Position numbers and translations under genes: made by a program. This document shows positions 40,720 through 54,052 of a stretch of DNA of 64,000 bases, one piece after another. Below the pieces are notes generated by a model that had not been told where the DNA came from, did no database searches, and saw only the letters and a list, made by a program, of their open reading frames with translations. The number at the start of each line of letters is the position of its first letter. Position 1 is the first letter of the stretch. Source of the stretch: Ocypus olens (lineage: Eukaryota > Arthropoda > Insecta > Coleoptera > Staphylinidae); assembly GCA_910593695.2 (NCBI GenBank), contig OU343051.1:33437931-33501930 (forward strand), in the 5' to 3' direction.

Positions 40720-43047
40720 AAAATAAATTTTTGAAGAAAAATGAAATTTAATCGTTTTTCGGCGTTTCCAGCAGTTGTCCGAATGATTTACACCTAAAGA
40801 AATTTTGCTTGTCTCAGTTTCTGTAAGTCTCACAAATAATTTTTATAACAAAATAGTGTTCAGAATGTGATTCTGGACTCATAAAAAAACGAAAATAAAT
40901 TTTGGAAGAAAAATTAAATTTAATCGTTTTTCGGCGTTTCCAGCAGTTGTCCGAACGATTTACATCAAAAGAAATTTTTCTTGTCTCAGTTTCTTTAAGT
41001 CTCACAAATAATTTTTATAACAAAATAGTGTTCAGAATGTGATTCTGGACTCGATAAAAAACGAATATAAATTTTTGAAGAAAAATGAAATTTAATCGTT
41101 TTTCGGCGTTTCCAGCAGTTGTCCGAACGATATACACCAAAAGAAATTTTTCCTGTCTCAGTTTCTGTAAGTCTCACAAATAATTTTTATAACAAAATAG
41201 TGTTCAGAATTTGATTCTGGACTCGATAAAAAACGAAAATAAATTTTTGAAGAAAAATTAAATTTAATCGTTTTTCGGCGTTTCCAGCAGTTGTCCGAAC
41301 GATTTACACCAAAAGAAATTTTTCCTGTCTCAGTTTCTGTAAGTCTCACAAATAATTTTTATAACAAAATAGTGTTCAGAATGTGATTCTGGACTCGATA
41401 AAAAACGAAAATAAATTTTTGAAGAAAAATTAAATTTAATCGTTTTTCGGCGTTTCCAGCAGTTGTCCGAACGATTTACACCAAAAGAAATTTTGCTTGT
41501 CTCAGTTTCTGTAAGTCTCACAAATAATTTTTATAACAAAATAGTGTTCAGAATGTGATTCTGGACTCGAAAAAAAACGAAAATAAATTTTTGAAGAAAA
41601 ATGAAATTTAATCGTTTTTCGGCGTTTCCAGCAGTTGTCCGAACGATTTACAGCAAAAGAAATTTTGCTTGTCTCAGTTTCTGTAAGACTCACAAATAAT
41701 TTTTATAACAAAATAGTGTTCAGAATGTGATTCCGGACTCGAAAAAAACGAAAATAAATTTTTGAAGAAAAATTAAATTTCATCGTTTTTCGGCGTTTCC
41801 AGCAGTTGTCCGAACGATTTACGTCAAAAGAAATTTTTCTTGTCTCAGTTTCTGTAAGTCTCACAAATAATTTTTATAACAAAATAGTGTTCAGAATGTG
41901 ATTCTGGACTTGATAAAAAACAAAAATAAAGTTTTGAAGAAAAATGAAATTTAATCGTTTTTCGGCGTTTCCAGCAGTTGTCCGAACGATTTACACCTAA
42001 AGAAATTTTGCTTGTCTCAGTTTCTGTAAGTCTCACAAATAATTTTTATAACAAAATAGTGTTCAGAATGTGATTCTGGACTCATAAAAAAACGAAAATA
42101 AATTTTTGAAGAAAAATTAAATTTAATCGTTTTTCGGTGTTTCCAGCAGTTGTCCGAACGATTTACATCAAAAGAAATTTTTCTTGTCTCAGTTTCTGTA
42201 AGTCTCACAAATATTTTTTATAACAAAATAGTGTTCAGAATGTGATTCTGGACTCGATAAAAAACGAAAATAAATTTTTGAAGAAAAATGAAATTTAATC
42301 GTTTTTCGGCGTTTCCAGCAGTTGTCCGAACGATATACACCAAAAGAAATTTTTCCTGTCTCAGTTTCTGTAAGTCTCACAAATAATTTTTATAACAAAA
42401 TAGTGTTCAGAATGTGATTCTGGACTCGATAAAAAACGAAAATAAATTTTTGAAGAAAAATTAAATTTAATCGTTTTTCGGCGTTTCCAGCAGTTGTCCG
42501 AACGATTTACACCAAAAGAAATTTTTCCTGTCTCAGTTTCTGTAAGTCTCACAAATAATTTTTATAACAAAATAGTGTTCAGAATGTGATTCTGGACTCG
42601 ATAAAAAACGAAAATAAATTTTTGAAGAAAAATTAAATTTAATCGTTTTTCGGCGTTTCCAGCAGTTGTCCGAACGATTTACACCAAAAGAAATTTTGCT
42701 TGTCTCAGTTTCTGTAAGTCTCACAAATAATTTTTATAACAAAATAGTGTTCAGAATGTGATTCTGGACTCGATAAAAAACGAAAATAAATTTTTGAAGA
42801 AAAATGAAATTTAATCGTTTTTCGGCGTTTCCAGCAGTTGTCCGAACGATTTACACCAAAAGAAATTTTGCTTGTCTCAGTTTCTGTAAGTCTCACAAAT
42901 AATTTTTATTACAAAATAGTGTTCAGAATGTGATTCCGGACTCGAAAAAAAACGAAAATAAATTTTTGAAGAAAAATTAAATTTAATCGTTTTTCGGCGT
43001 TTCCAGCAGTTGTCCGAACGATTTACGTCAGAAGAAATTTTTCTTGT
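40642..43047 (+). repeat. 7-monomer-spaced repeat of a five-monomer block (about 1,203 bp)
   Basis: Five consecutive monomers match at 1,203 bp spacing: GGACTTGATAAAA with ACACCTAAAG, GGACTCATAAAAAAACG, the GATA type with GATATACACC, and two GATA types. Their starts are about 40642, 40814, 40986, 41158 and 41330 against 41845, 42017, 42189, 42361 and 42533. The remaining two monomers of the interval differ between copies. Confidence 0.65.
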
Positions 43048-44139
43048 CTCAGTTTCTGTAAGTCTCACAAATAATTTTTATAACAAAATAGTGTTCAGAA
43101 TGTGATTCTGGACTCGAAAAAAACCAAAATAAATTTTTGAAGAAAAATTAAATTTAATCGTTTTTCGGCATTTCCAGCAGTTGTCCGAACGATTTACATC
43201 AAATGAAATTTTTCCTGTCTCAGTTTCTGTAAGTCTCACAAATAATTTTTATAACAAAATAATGTTCAGAATGTGATTCTGGACTCGATAAAAAACAAAA
43301 ATAAATTTTTGAATAAAAATGAAATTTAATCGTTTTTCGGCGTTTCCAGCAGTTGTCCGAACGATTTACACCAAAAGAAATTTTGCTTGTCTCAGTTTCT
43401 GTAAGTCTCACAAATAATTTTTATAACAAAATAGTGTTCAGAATGTGATTCTGGACTCAAAAAAAAACGAAAATAACATTTTGAAGAAAAATAAAATTTA
43501 ATCGTTTTTCGGCGTTTCCAGCAGTTGTCCGAACGATTTACATCAAAAGAAATTTTTCTTGTCTCAGTTTCTGTAAGTCTCACAAATAATTTTTATAACA
43601 AAATAGTGTTCAGAATGTGATTCTGGACTCAAAAAAAACGAAAATAAATTTTTGAAGAAAAAAGAAATTTAATCGTTTTTCGGCGTTTCCAGCAGTTGTC
43701 CGAACGATTTACACCAAAAAAAATTTTGCTTGTCTCAGTTTCTGTAAGTCTCACAAATATTTTTTATTACAAAATAGTGTTCAGAATGTGATTCTGGACT
43801 CAAAAAAAAAACGAAAATAAATTTTTGAAGAAAAATTAAATTTAATCGTTTTTCGGCGTTTCCAGCAGTGGTCCGAACGATTTACATCAAAAGAAATTAA
43901 GCTTGTCTCAGTTTCTGTAAGTCTCACAAATAATTTTTATAACAAAATAGTGTTCAGAATGTGATTCTGGACTCGATAAAAAACGAAAATAAATTTTTGA
44001 AGTAAAATGAAATTTAATCGTTTTTCGGCGTTTCCAGCAGTTGTCCGAACGATATACACCAAAAGAAATTTTTCCTGTCTCAGTTTCTGTAAGTCTCACA
44101 AATAATTTTTATAACAAAATAGTGTTCAGAATGTGATTC

Positions 44140-47100
44140 TGGACTCGATAAAAAACGAAAATAAATTTTTGAAGAAAAATTAAATTTAATCGTTTTTCGG
44201 CGTTTCTAGCAGTTGTCCGAACGATTTACACCAAAAGAAATTTTGCTTGTCTCAGTTTCTGTAAGTCTCACAAATAATTTTTATAACAAAATAGTGTTCA
44301 GAATGTGATTCTGGACTCAAAAAAAAACGAAAATAAATTTTTGAAGAAAAATTAAATTTAATCGTTTTTCGGCGTTTCCAGCAGTTGTCCGAACGATTTA
44401 CATCAAAAGAAATTTTTCTTGTCTCAGTTTCTGTAAGTCACACAAATAATTTTTATAACAAAATATTGTTCAGAATGTGATTCTGGACTCGATGAAAAAC
44501 GAAAATAAATTTTTGAAGAAAAATTAAATTTAATCGTTTTTCGGCGTTTCCAGCAGTTGTCCGAACGATTTACACCAAAAGAAATTTTTCCTGTCTCAGT
44601 TTCTGTAAGTCTCACAAATAATTTTTATAACAAAATAGTGTTCAGAATGTGATTCTGGACTCGATAAAAAACGAAAATAAATTTTTGAAGAAAAATTAAA
44701 TATAATCGTTTTTCGGCGTTTCCAGCAGTTGTCCGAACGATTTACACCAAAAGAAATTTTGCTTGTCTCAGTTTCTGTAAGTCTCACAAATAATTTTTAT
44801 AACAAAATAGTGTTCAGAATGTGATTCTGGACTCGATAAAAAACGAAAATAAATTTTTGAAGAAAAATGAAATTTAATCGTTTTTCGGCGTTTCCAGCAG
44901 TTGTCCGAACGATTTACACCAAAAGAAATTTTGCTTGTCTCAGTTTCTGTAAGTCTCACAAATAATTTTTATTACAAAATAGTGTTCAGAATGTGATTCC
45001 GGACTCGAAAAAAAACGAAAATAAATTTTTGAAGAAAAATTAAATTTAATCGTTTTTCGGCGTTTCCAGCAGTTGTCCGAACGATTTACGTCAGAAGAAA
45101 TTTTTCTTGTCTCAGTTTCTGTAAGTCTCACAAATAATTTTTATAACAAAATAGTGTTCAGAATGTGATTCTGGACTCGAAAAAAAACCAAAATAAATTT
45201 TTGAAGAAAAATTAAATTTAATCGTTTTTCGGCATTTCCAGCAGTTGTCCGAACGATTTACATCAAATGAAATTTTTCCTGTCTCAGTTTCTGTAAGTCT
45301 CACAAATAATTTTTATAACAAAATAATGTTCAGAATGTGATTCTGGACTCGATAAAAAACAAAAATAAATTTTTGAAGAAAAATGAAATTTAATCGTTTT
45401 TCGGCGTTTCCAGCAGTTGTCCGAACGATTTACACCAAAAGAAATTTTGCTTGTCTCAGTTTCTGTAAGTCTCACAAATAATTTTTATAACAAAATAGTG
45501 TTCAGAATGTGATTCTGGACTCAAAAAAAAACGAAAATAACATTTTGAAGAAAAATTAAATTTAATCGTTTTTCGGCGTTTCCAGCAGTTGTCCGAACGA
45601 TTTACATCAAAAGAAATTTTTCTAGTCTCAGTTTCTGTAAGTCTCACAAATAATTTTTATAACAAAATAGTGTTCAGAATGTGATTCTGGACTCAAAAAA
45701 AAACGAAAATAACATTTTGAAGAAAAATGAAATTTAATCGTTTTTCGGCGTTTCCAGCAGTTGTCCGAACGATTTACACCAAAAGAAATTTTGCTTGTCT
45801 CAGTTTCTGTAAGTCTCACAAATATTTTTTATTACAAAATAGTGTTCAGAATGTGATTCTGGACTCAAAAAAAAACGAAAATAAATTTTTGAAGAAAAAT
45901 TAAATTTAATCGTTTTTCGGCGTTTCCAGCAGTGGTCCGAACGATTTACATCAAAAGAAATTTTGCTTGTCTCAGTTTCTGTAAGTCTCACAAATGATTT
46001 TTATAACAAAATAGTGTTCAGAATGTGATTCTGGACTCGATAAAAAACGAAAATAAATTTTTGAAGAAAAATGAAATTTAATCGTTTTTCGGCGTTTCCA
46101 GCAGTTGTCCGAACGATATACACCAAAAGAAATTTTTCCTGTCTCAGTTTCTGTAAGTCTCACAAATAATTTTTATAACAAAATAGTGTTCAGAATGTGA
46201 TTCTGGACTCGATAAAAAACGAAAATAAATTTTTGAAGAAAAATTAAATTTAATCGTTTTTCGGCGTTTCTAGCAGTTGTCCGAACGATTTACACCAAAA
46301 GAAATTTTGCTTGTCTCAGTTTCTGTAAGTCTCACAAATAATTTTTATAACAAAATAGTGTTCAGAATGTGATTCTGGACTCGATAAAAAACGAAAATAA
46401 ATTTTTGAAGAAAAATGAAATTTAATCGTTTTTCGGCGTTTCCAGCAGTTGTCCGAACGATTTACACCAAAAGAAATTTTGCTTGTCTCAGTTTCTGTAA
46501 GTCTCACAAATAATTTTTATTACAAAATAGTGTTCAGAATGTGATTCCGGACTCGAAAAAAAACGAAAATAAATTTTTGAAGAAAAATTAAATTTAATCG
46601 TTTTTCGGCGTTTCCAGCAGTTGTCCGAACGATTTACGTCAGAAGAAATTTTTCTTGTCTCAGTTTCTGTAAGTCTCACAAATAATTTTTATAACAAAAT
46701 AGTGTTCAGAATGTGATTCTGGACTCGAAAAAAAACCAAAATAAATTTTTGAAGAAAAATTAAATTTAATCGTTTTTCGGCATTTCCAGCAGTTGTCCGA
46801 ACGATTTACATCAAATGAAATTTTTCCTGTCTCAGTTTCTGTAAGTCTCACAAATAATTTTTATAACAAAATAATGTTCAGAATGTGATTCTGGACTCGA
46901 TAAAAAACAAAAATAAATTTTTGAAGAAAAATGAAATTTAATCGTTTTTCGGCGTTTCCAGCAGTTGTCCGAACGATTTACACCAAAAGAAATTTTGCTT
47001 GTCTCAGTTTCTGTAAGTCTCACAAATAATTTTTATAACAAAATAGTGTTCAGAATGTGATTCTGGACTCAAAAAAAAACGAAAATAACATTTTGAAGAA

Positions 47101-50100
47101 AAATTAAATTTAATCGTTTTTCGGCGTTTCCAGCAGTTGTCCGAACGATTTACATCAAAAGAAATTTTTCTTGTCTCAGTTTCTGTAAGTCTCACAAATA
47201 ATTTTTATAACAAAATAGTGTTCAGAATGTGATTCTGGACTCAAAAAAAAACGAAAATAAATTTTTGAAGAAAAATGAAATTTAATCGTTTTTCGGCGTT
47301 TCCAGCAGTTGTCCGAACGATTTACACCAAAAGAAATTTTGCTTGTCTCAGTTTCTGTAAGTCTCACAAATATTTTTTATTACAAAATAGTGTTCAGAAT
47401 GTGATTCTGGACTCAAAAAAAAACGAAAATAAATTTTTGAAGAAAAATTAAATTTAATCGTTTTTCGGCGTTTCCAGCAGTGGTCCGAACGATTTACATC
47501 AAAAGAAATTTTGCTTGTCTCAGTTTCTGTAAGTCTCACAAATAATTTTTATAACAAAATAGTGTTCAGAAAGTGATTCTGGACTCGATAAAAAACGAAA
47601 ATAAATTTTTGAAGAAAAATGAAATTTAATCGTTTTTCGGCGTTTCCAGCAGTTGTCCGAACGATATACACCAAAAGAAATTTTTCCTGTCTCAGTTTCT
47701 GTAAGTCTCACAAATAATTTTTATAACAAAATAGTGTTCAGAATGTGATTCTGGACTCGATAAAAAACGAAAATAAATTTTTGAAGAAAAATTAAATTTA
47801 ATCGTTTTTCGGCGTTTCTAGCAGTTGTCCGAACGATTTACACCAAAAGAAATTTTGCTTGTCTCAGTTTCTGTAAGTCTCACAAATAATTTTTATAACA
47901 AAATAGTGTTCAGAATGTGATTCTGGACTCAAAAAAAAACGAAAATAAATTTTTGAAGAAAAATTAAATTTAATCGTTTTTCGGCGTTTCCAGCAGTTGT
48001 CCGAACGATTTACATCAAAAGAAATTTTTCTTGTCTCAGTTTCTGTAAGTCACACAAATAATTTTTATAACAAAATATTGTTCAGAATGTGATTCTGGAC
48101 TCGATGAAAAACGAAAATAAATTTTTGAAGAAAAATGAAATTTAATCGTTTTTCGGCGTTTCCAGCAGTGGTCCGAACGATTTACATCAAAAGAAATTTT
48201 GCTTGTCTCAGTTTCTGTAAGTCTCACAAATAATTTTTATAACAAAATAGTGTTCAGAATGTGATTCTGGACTCGATAAAAAACGAAAATAAATTTTTGA
48301 AGAAAAATGAAATTTAATCGTTTTTCGGCGTTTCCAGCAGTTGTCCGAACGATATACACCAAAAGAAATTTTTCCTGTCTCAGTTTCTGTAAGTCTCACA
48401 AATAATTTTTATAACAAAATAGTGTTCAGAATGTGATTCTGGACTCGATAAAAAACGAAAATAAATTTTTGAAGAAAAATTAAATTTAATCGTTTTTCGG
48501 CGTTTCTAGCAGTTGTCCGAACGATTTACACCAAAAGAAATTTTGCTTGTCTCAGTTTCTGTAAGTCTCACAAATAATTTTTATAACAAAATAGTGTTCA
48601 GAATGTGATTCTGGACTCGATAAAAAACGAAAATAAATTTTTGAAGAAAAATGAAATTTAATCGTTTTTCGGCGTTTCCAGCAGTTGTCCGAACGATTTA
48701 CACCAAAAGAAATTTTGCTTGTCTCAGTTTCTGTAAGTCTCACAAATAATTTTTATTACAAAATAGTGTTCAGAATGTGATTCCGGACTCGAAAAAAAAC
48801 GAAAATAAATTTTTGAAGAAAAATTAAATTTAATCGTTTTTCGGCGTTTCCAGCAGTTGTCCGAACGATTTACGTCAGAAGAAATTTTTCTTGTCTCAGT
48901 TTCTGTAAGTCTCACAAATAATTTTTATAACAAAATAGTGTTCAGAATGTGATTCTGGACTCGAAAAAAAACCAAAATAAATTTTTGAAGAAAAATTAAA
49001 TTTAATCGTTTTTCGGCATTTCCAGCAGTTGTCCGAACGATTTACATCAAATGAAATTTTTCCTGTCTCAGTTTCTGTAAGTCTCACAAATAATTTTTAT
49101 AACAAAATAATGTTCAGAATGTGATTCTGGACTCGATAAAAAACAAAAATAAATTTTTGAAGAAAAATGAAATTTAATCGTTTTTCGGCGTTTCCAGCAG
49201 TTGTCCGAACGATTTACACCAAAAGAAATTTTGCTTGTCTCAGTTTCTGTAAGTCTCACAAATAATTTTTATAACAAAATAGTGTTCAGAATGTGATTCT
49301 GGTCTCAAAAAAAAACGAAAATAACATTTTGAAGAAAAATTAAATTTAATCGTTTTTCGGCGTTTCCAGCAGTTGTCCGAACGATTTACATCAAAAGAAA
49401 TTTTTCTAGTCTCAGTTTCTGTAAGTCTCACAAATATTTTTTATAACAAAATAGTGTTCAGAATGTGATTCTGGACTCAAAAAAAACGAAAATAAATTTT
49501 TGAAGAAAAATGAAATTTAATCGTTTTTCGGCGTTTCCAGCAGTTGTCCGAACGATTTACACCAAAAGAAATTTTGCTTGTCTCAGTTTCTGTAAGTCTC
49601 ACAAATATTTTTTATTACAAAATAGTGTTCAGAATGTGATTCTGGACTCAAAAAAAAACGAAAATAAATTTTTGAAGAAAAATTAAATTTAATCGTTTTT
49701 CGGCGTTTCCAGCAGTGGTCCGAACGATTTACATCAAAAGAAATTTTGCTTGTCTCAGTTTCTGTAAGTCTCACAAATAATTTTTATAACAAAATAGTGT
49801 TCAGAATGTGATTCTGGACTCGATAAAAAACGAAAATAAATTTTTGAAGAAAAATGAAATTTAATCGTTTTTCGGCGTTTCCAGCAGTTGTCCGAACGAT
49901 ATACACCAAAAGAAATTTTTCCTGTCTCAGTTTCTGTAAGTCTCACAAATAATTTTTATAACAAAATAGTGTTCAGAATGTGATTCTGGACTCGATAAAA
50001 AACGAAAATAAATTTTTGAAGAAAAATTAAATTTAATCGTTTTTCGGCGTTTCTAGCAGTTGTCCGAACGATTTACACCAAAAGAAATTTTGCTTGTCTC

Positions 50101-51650
50101 AGTTTCTGTAAGTCTCACAAATAATTTTTATAACAAAATAGTGTTCAGAATGTGATTCTGGACTCGATAAAAAACGAAAATAAATTTTTGAAGAAAAATG
50201 AAATTTAATCGTTTTTCGGCGTTTCCAGCAGTTGTCCGAACGATTTACACCAAAAGAAATTTTGCTTGTCTCAGTTTCTGTAAGTCTCACAAATAATTTT
50301 TATTACAAAATAGTGTTCAGAATGTGATTCCGGACTCGAAAAAAAACGAAAATAAATTTTTGAAGAAAAATTAAATTTAATCGTTTTTCGGCGTTTCCAG
50401 CAGTTGTCCGAACGATTTACGTCAGAAGAAATTTTTCTTGTCTCAGTTTCTGTAAGTCTCACAAATAATTTTTATAACAAAATAGTGTTCAGAATGTGAT
50501 TCTGGACTCGAAAAAAAACCAAAATAAATTTTTGAAGAAAAATTAAATTTAATCGTTTTTCGGCATTTCCAGCAGTTGTCCGAACGATTTACATCAAATG
50601 AAATTTTTCCTGTCTCAGTTTCTGTAAGTCTCACAAATAATTTTTATAACAAAATAATGTTCAGAATGTGATTCTGGACTCGATAAAAAACAAAAATAAA
50701 TTTTTGAAGAAAAATGAAATTTAATCGTTTTTCGGCGTTTCCAGCAGTTGTCCGAACGATTTACACCAAAAGAAATTTTGCTTGTCTCAGTTTCTGTAAG
50801 TCTCACAAATAATTTTTATAACAAAATAGTGTTCAGAATGTGATTCTGGACTCAAAAAAAAACGAAAATAACATTTTGAAGAAAAATTAAATTTAATCGT
50901 TTTTCGGCGTTTCCAGCAGTTGTCCGAACGATTTACATCAAAAGAAATTTTTCTTGTCTCAGTTTCTGTAAGTCTCACAAATAATTTTTATAACAAAATA
51001 GTGTTCAGAATGTGATTCTGGACTCAAAAAAAACGAAAATAAATTTTTGAAGAAAAATGAAATTTAATCGTTTTTCGGCGTTTCCAGCAGTTGTCCGAAC
51101 GATTTACACCAAAAGAAATTTTGCTTGTCTCAGTTTCTGTAAGTCTCACAAATATTTTTTATTACAAAATAGTGTTCAGAATGTGATTCTGGACTCAAAA
51201 AAAAACGAAAATAAATTTTTGAAGAAAAATTAAATTTAATCGTTTTTCGGCGTTTCCAGCAGTGGTCCGAACGATTTACATCAAAAGAAATTTTGCTTGT
51301 CTCAGTTTCTGTAAGTCTCACAAATAATTTTTATAACAAAATAGTGTTCAGAATGTGATTCTGGACTCGATAAAAAACGAAAATAAATTTTTGAAGAAAA
51401 ATGAAATTTAATCGTTTTTCGGCGTTTCCAGCAGTTGTCCGAACGATATACACCAAAAGAAATTTTTCCTGTCTCAGTTTCTGTAAGTCTCACAAATAAT
51501 TTTTATAACAAAATAGTGTTCAGAATGTGATTCTGGACTCAAAAAAAAACGAAAATAAATTTTTGAAGAAAAATTAAATTTAATCGTTTTTCGGCGTTTC
51601 CAGCAGTTGTCCGAACGATTTACATCAAAAGAAATTTTTCTTGTCTCAGT
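44140..51650 (+). repeat. 9-monomer HOR, about four copies, with extra 3- or 4-monomer insertions
   Basis: A TTTCTAGCAG core variant marks one monomer per unit, with its variant base at 44207, 46271, 47819, 48507 and 50054. Intervals are 2,064, 1,548, 688 and 1,547 bp, or 12, 9, 4 and 9 monomers. Units also share ATAACATTTTGAAG, GCAGTGGTCCG, TTTATTACAAAAT and CGGCATTTCC variants in fixed order. Extra monomers with TCACACAAAT, AAAATATTGTTCAG and TCGATGAAAAACG appear near 44.4, 48.05 and 51.66 kb and account for the odd intervals. Confidence 0.8.
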
Positions 51651-52332
51651 TTCTGTAAGTCACACAAATAATTTTTATAACAAAATATTGTTCAGAATGT
51701 GATTCTGGACTCGATGAAAAACGAAAATAAATTTTTGAAGAAAAATGAAATTTAATCGTTTTTCGGCGTTTCCAGCAGTTGTTTGAACGATTTACATCAA
51801 AAGAAATTTTGCTTGTCTCAGTTTCTGTAAGTCTCACAAATAATTTTTATAACAAAATAGTGTTCAGAATGTGATTCTGGACTCAAAAAAAAACGAAAAT
51901 AAATTTTTGAAGAAAAATGAAATTTAATCGTTTTTCGGCGTTTCCAGCAGTTGTCCGAACGATTTACATCAAAAGAAATTTTGCTTGTCTCAGTTTCTGT
52001 AAGTCTCACAAATAATTTTTATAACAAAATAGTGTTCAGAATGTGATTCTGGACTCGAAAAAAACGAAAATAAATTTTTGAAGAAAAATGAAATTTAATC
52101 GTTTTTCGGCGTTTCCAGCAGTTGTCCGAACGATTTACACCAAAAGAAATTTTGCTTGTCTCAGTTTCTGTAAGTCTAACAAATAATTTTTATAACAAAA
52201 TAGTGTTCAGAATGTGATTCTGGACTCAAAAAAAAACGAAAATAAATTTTTAAAGAAAAATTAAATTTAATCGTTTTTCGGCGTTTTCAGCAGTTGTCCG
52301 AACGATTTACATCAAAAGAAATTTGGCTTGTC

Positions 52333-54052
52333 TCAGTTTCTGTAAGTCTCACAAATAATTTTTATAACAAAATAGTGTTCAGAATGAGATTCTGGACTCG
52401 AAAAAAAACGAAAATATATTTTTGAAGAAAAATTAAATTTAATCGTTTTTCGGCTTTTCCAGCAGTTGTCCGAACGATTTACATCAAAAGAAATTTTTCT
52501 TGTCTCAGTTTCTGTAAGTCTCACAAATAATTTTTATAACAAAATAGTGTTCAGAATGTGATTCTGGACTCAAAAAAAAACGAAAATAAATTTTTAAAGA
52601 AAAATTAAATTTAATCGTTTTTCGGCGTTTCCAGCAGTTGTCCGAACGATTTACACCAAAAGAAATTTTGCTTGTCTCAGTTTCTGTAAGTCTCACAAAT
52701 AATTTTTTTAACAAAATAGTGTTCAGAATGTGATTCTGGACTCAAAAAAAAACGAAAATAAATTTTTAAAGAAAAATTAAATTTAATCGTTTTTCGGCGT
52801 TTCCAGCAGTTGTCCGAACGATTTACATCAAAAGAAATTTTGCTTGTCTCAGTTTCTGTAAGTCTCACAAATAATTTTTATAACAAAATAGTGTTCAGAA
52901 TGTGATTCTGGACTCGAAAAAAAACGAAAATAAATTTTTGAAGAAAAATTAAATTTAATCGTTTTTCGGCTTTTCCAGCAGTTGTCCGAACGATTTACAT
53001 CAAAAGAAATTTTTCTTGTCTCAGTTTCTGTAAGTCTCACAAATAATTTTTATAACAAAATAGTGTTCAGAATGTGATTCTGGACTCGATAAAAAACAAA
53101 AATAAATTTTTGAAGAAAAATGAAATTTAATCGTTTTTCGGCGTTTCCAGCAGTTGTCCGAACGATTTACACCTAAAGAAATTTTGCTTGTCTCAGTTTC
53201 TGTAAGTCTCACAAATAATTTTTATAACAAAATAGTGTTCAGAATGTGATTCTGGACTCATAAAAAAACGAAAATAAATTTTTGAAGAAAAATTAAATTT
53301 AATCGTTTTTCGGCGTTTCCAGCAGTTGTCCGAACGATTTACATCAAAAGAAATTTTTCTTGTCTCAGTTTCTGTAAGTCTCACAAATAATTTTTATAAC
53401 AAAATAGTGTTCAGAATGTGATTCTGGACTCGATAAAAAACGAAAATAAATTTTTGAAGAAAAATGAAATTTAATCGTTTTTCGGCGTTTCCAGCAGTTG
53501 TCCGAACGATATACACCAAAAGAAATTTTTCCTGTCTCAGTTTCTGTAAGTCTCACAAATAATTTTTATAACAAAATAGTGTTCAGAATGTGATTCTGGA
53601 CTCGATAAAAAACGAAAATAAATTTTTGAAGAAAAATTAAATTTAATCGTTTTTCGGCGTTTCCAGCAGTTGTCCGAACGATTTACACCTAAAGAAATTT
53701 TGCTTGTCTCAGTTTCTGTAAGTCTCACAAATAATTTTTATAACAAAATAGTGTTCAGAATGTGATTCTGGACTCATAAAAAAACGAAAATAAATTTTTG
53801 AAGAAAAATTAAATTTAATCGTTTTTCGGCGTTTCCAGCAGTTGTCCGAACGATTTACATCAAAAGAAAATTTTCTTGTCTCAGTTTCTGTAAGTCTCAC
53901 AAATAATTTTTATAACAAAATAGTGTTCAGAATGTGATTCTGGACTCGATAAAAAACGAAAATAAATTTTTGAAGAAAAATGAAATTTAATCGTTTTTCG
54001 GCGTTTCCAGCAGTTGTCCGAACGATATACATCAAAAGAAATTTTTCCTGTC
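52333..54052 (+). repeat. Short-period HOR stretch (3 monomers, 516 bp)
   Basis: The CGGCTTTTCC core variant recurs near 52453 and 52969, 516 bp apart. The trio ACACCTAAAG type, ACTCATAAAAAAACG type and GATATAC type then occurs twice, at 53021-53536 and 53537-54052. The second copy of the trio has the private AAAAGAAAATTTTC change. The same arrangement reappears inside the 17-monomer HOR near 59.6 and 62.5 kb. Confidence 0.7.

Noticed and set aside
40528..40833. 101-codon minus-strand frame
   Set aside because: It is created by a 13-bp deletion in the 159-bp monomer that removes the usual stop and joins two repeat frames. It has no independent coding evidence.
43899..43904. HindIII site AAGCTT in GAAATTAAGCTTG
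   Set aside because: It is a private two-base change (TT to AA) in one monomer. Unlike the 34.24 kb case it does not preserve a palindrome present in the consensus, so it is ordinary variation.
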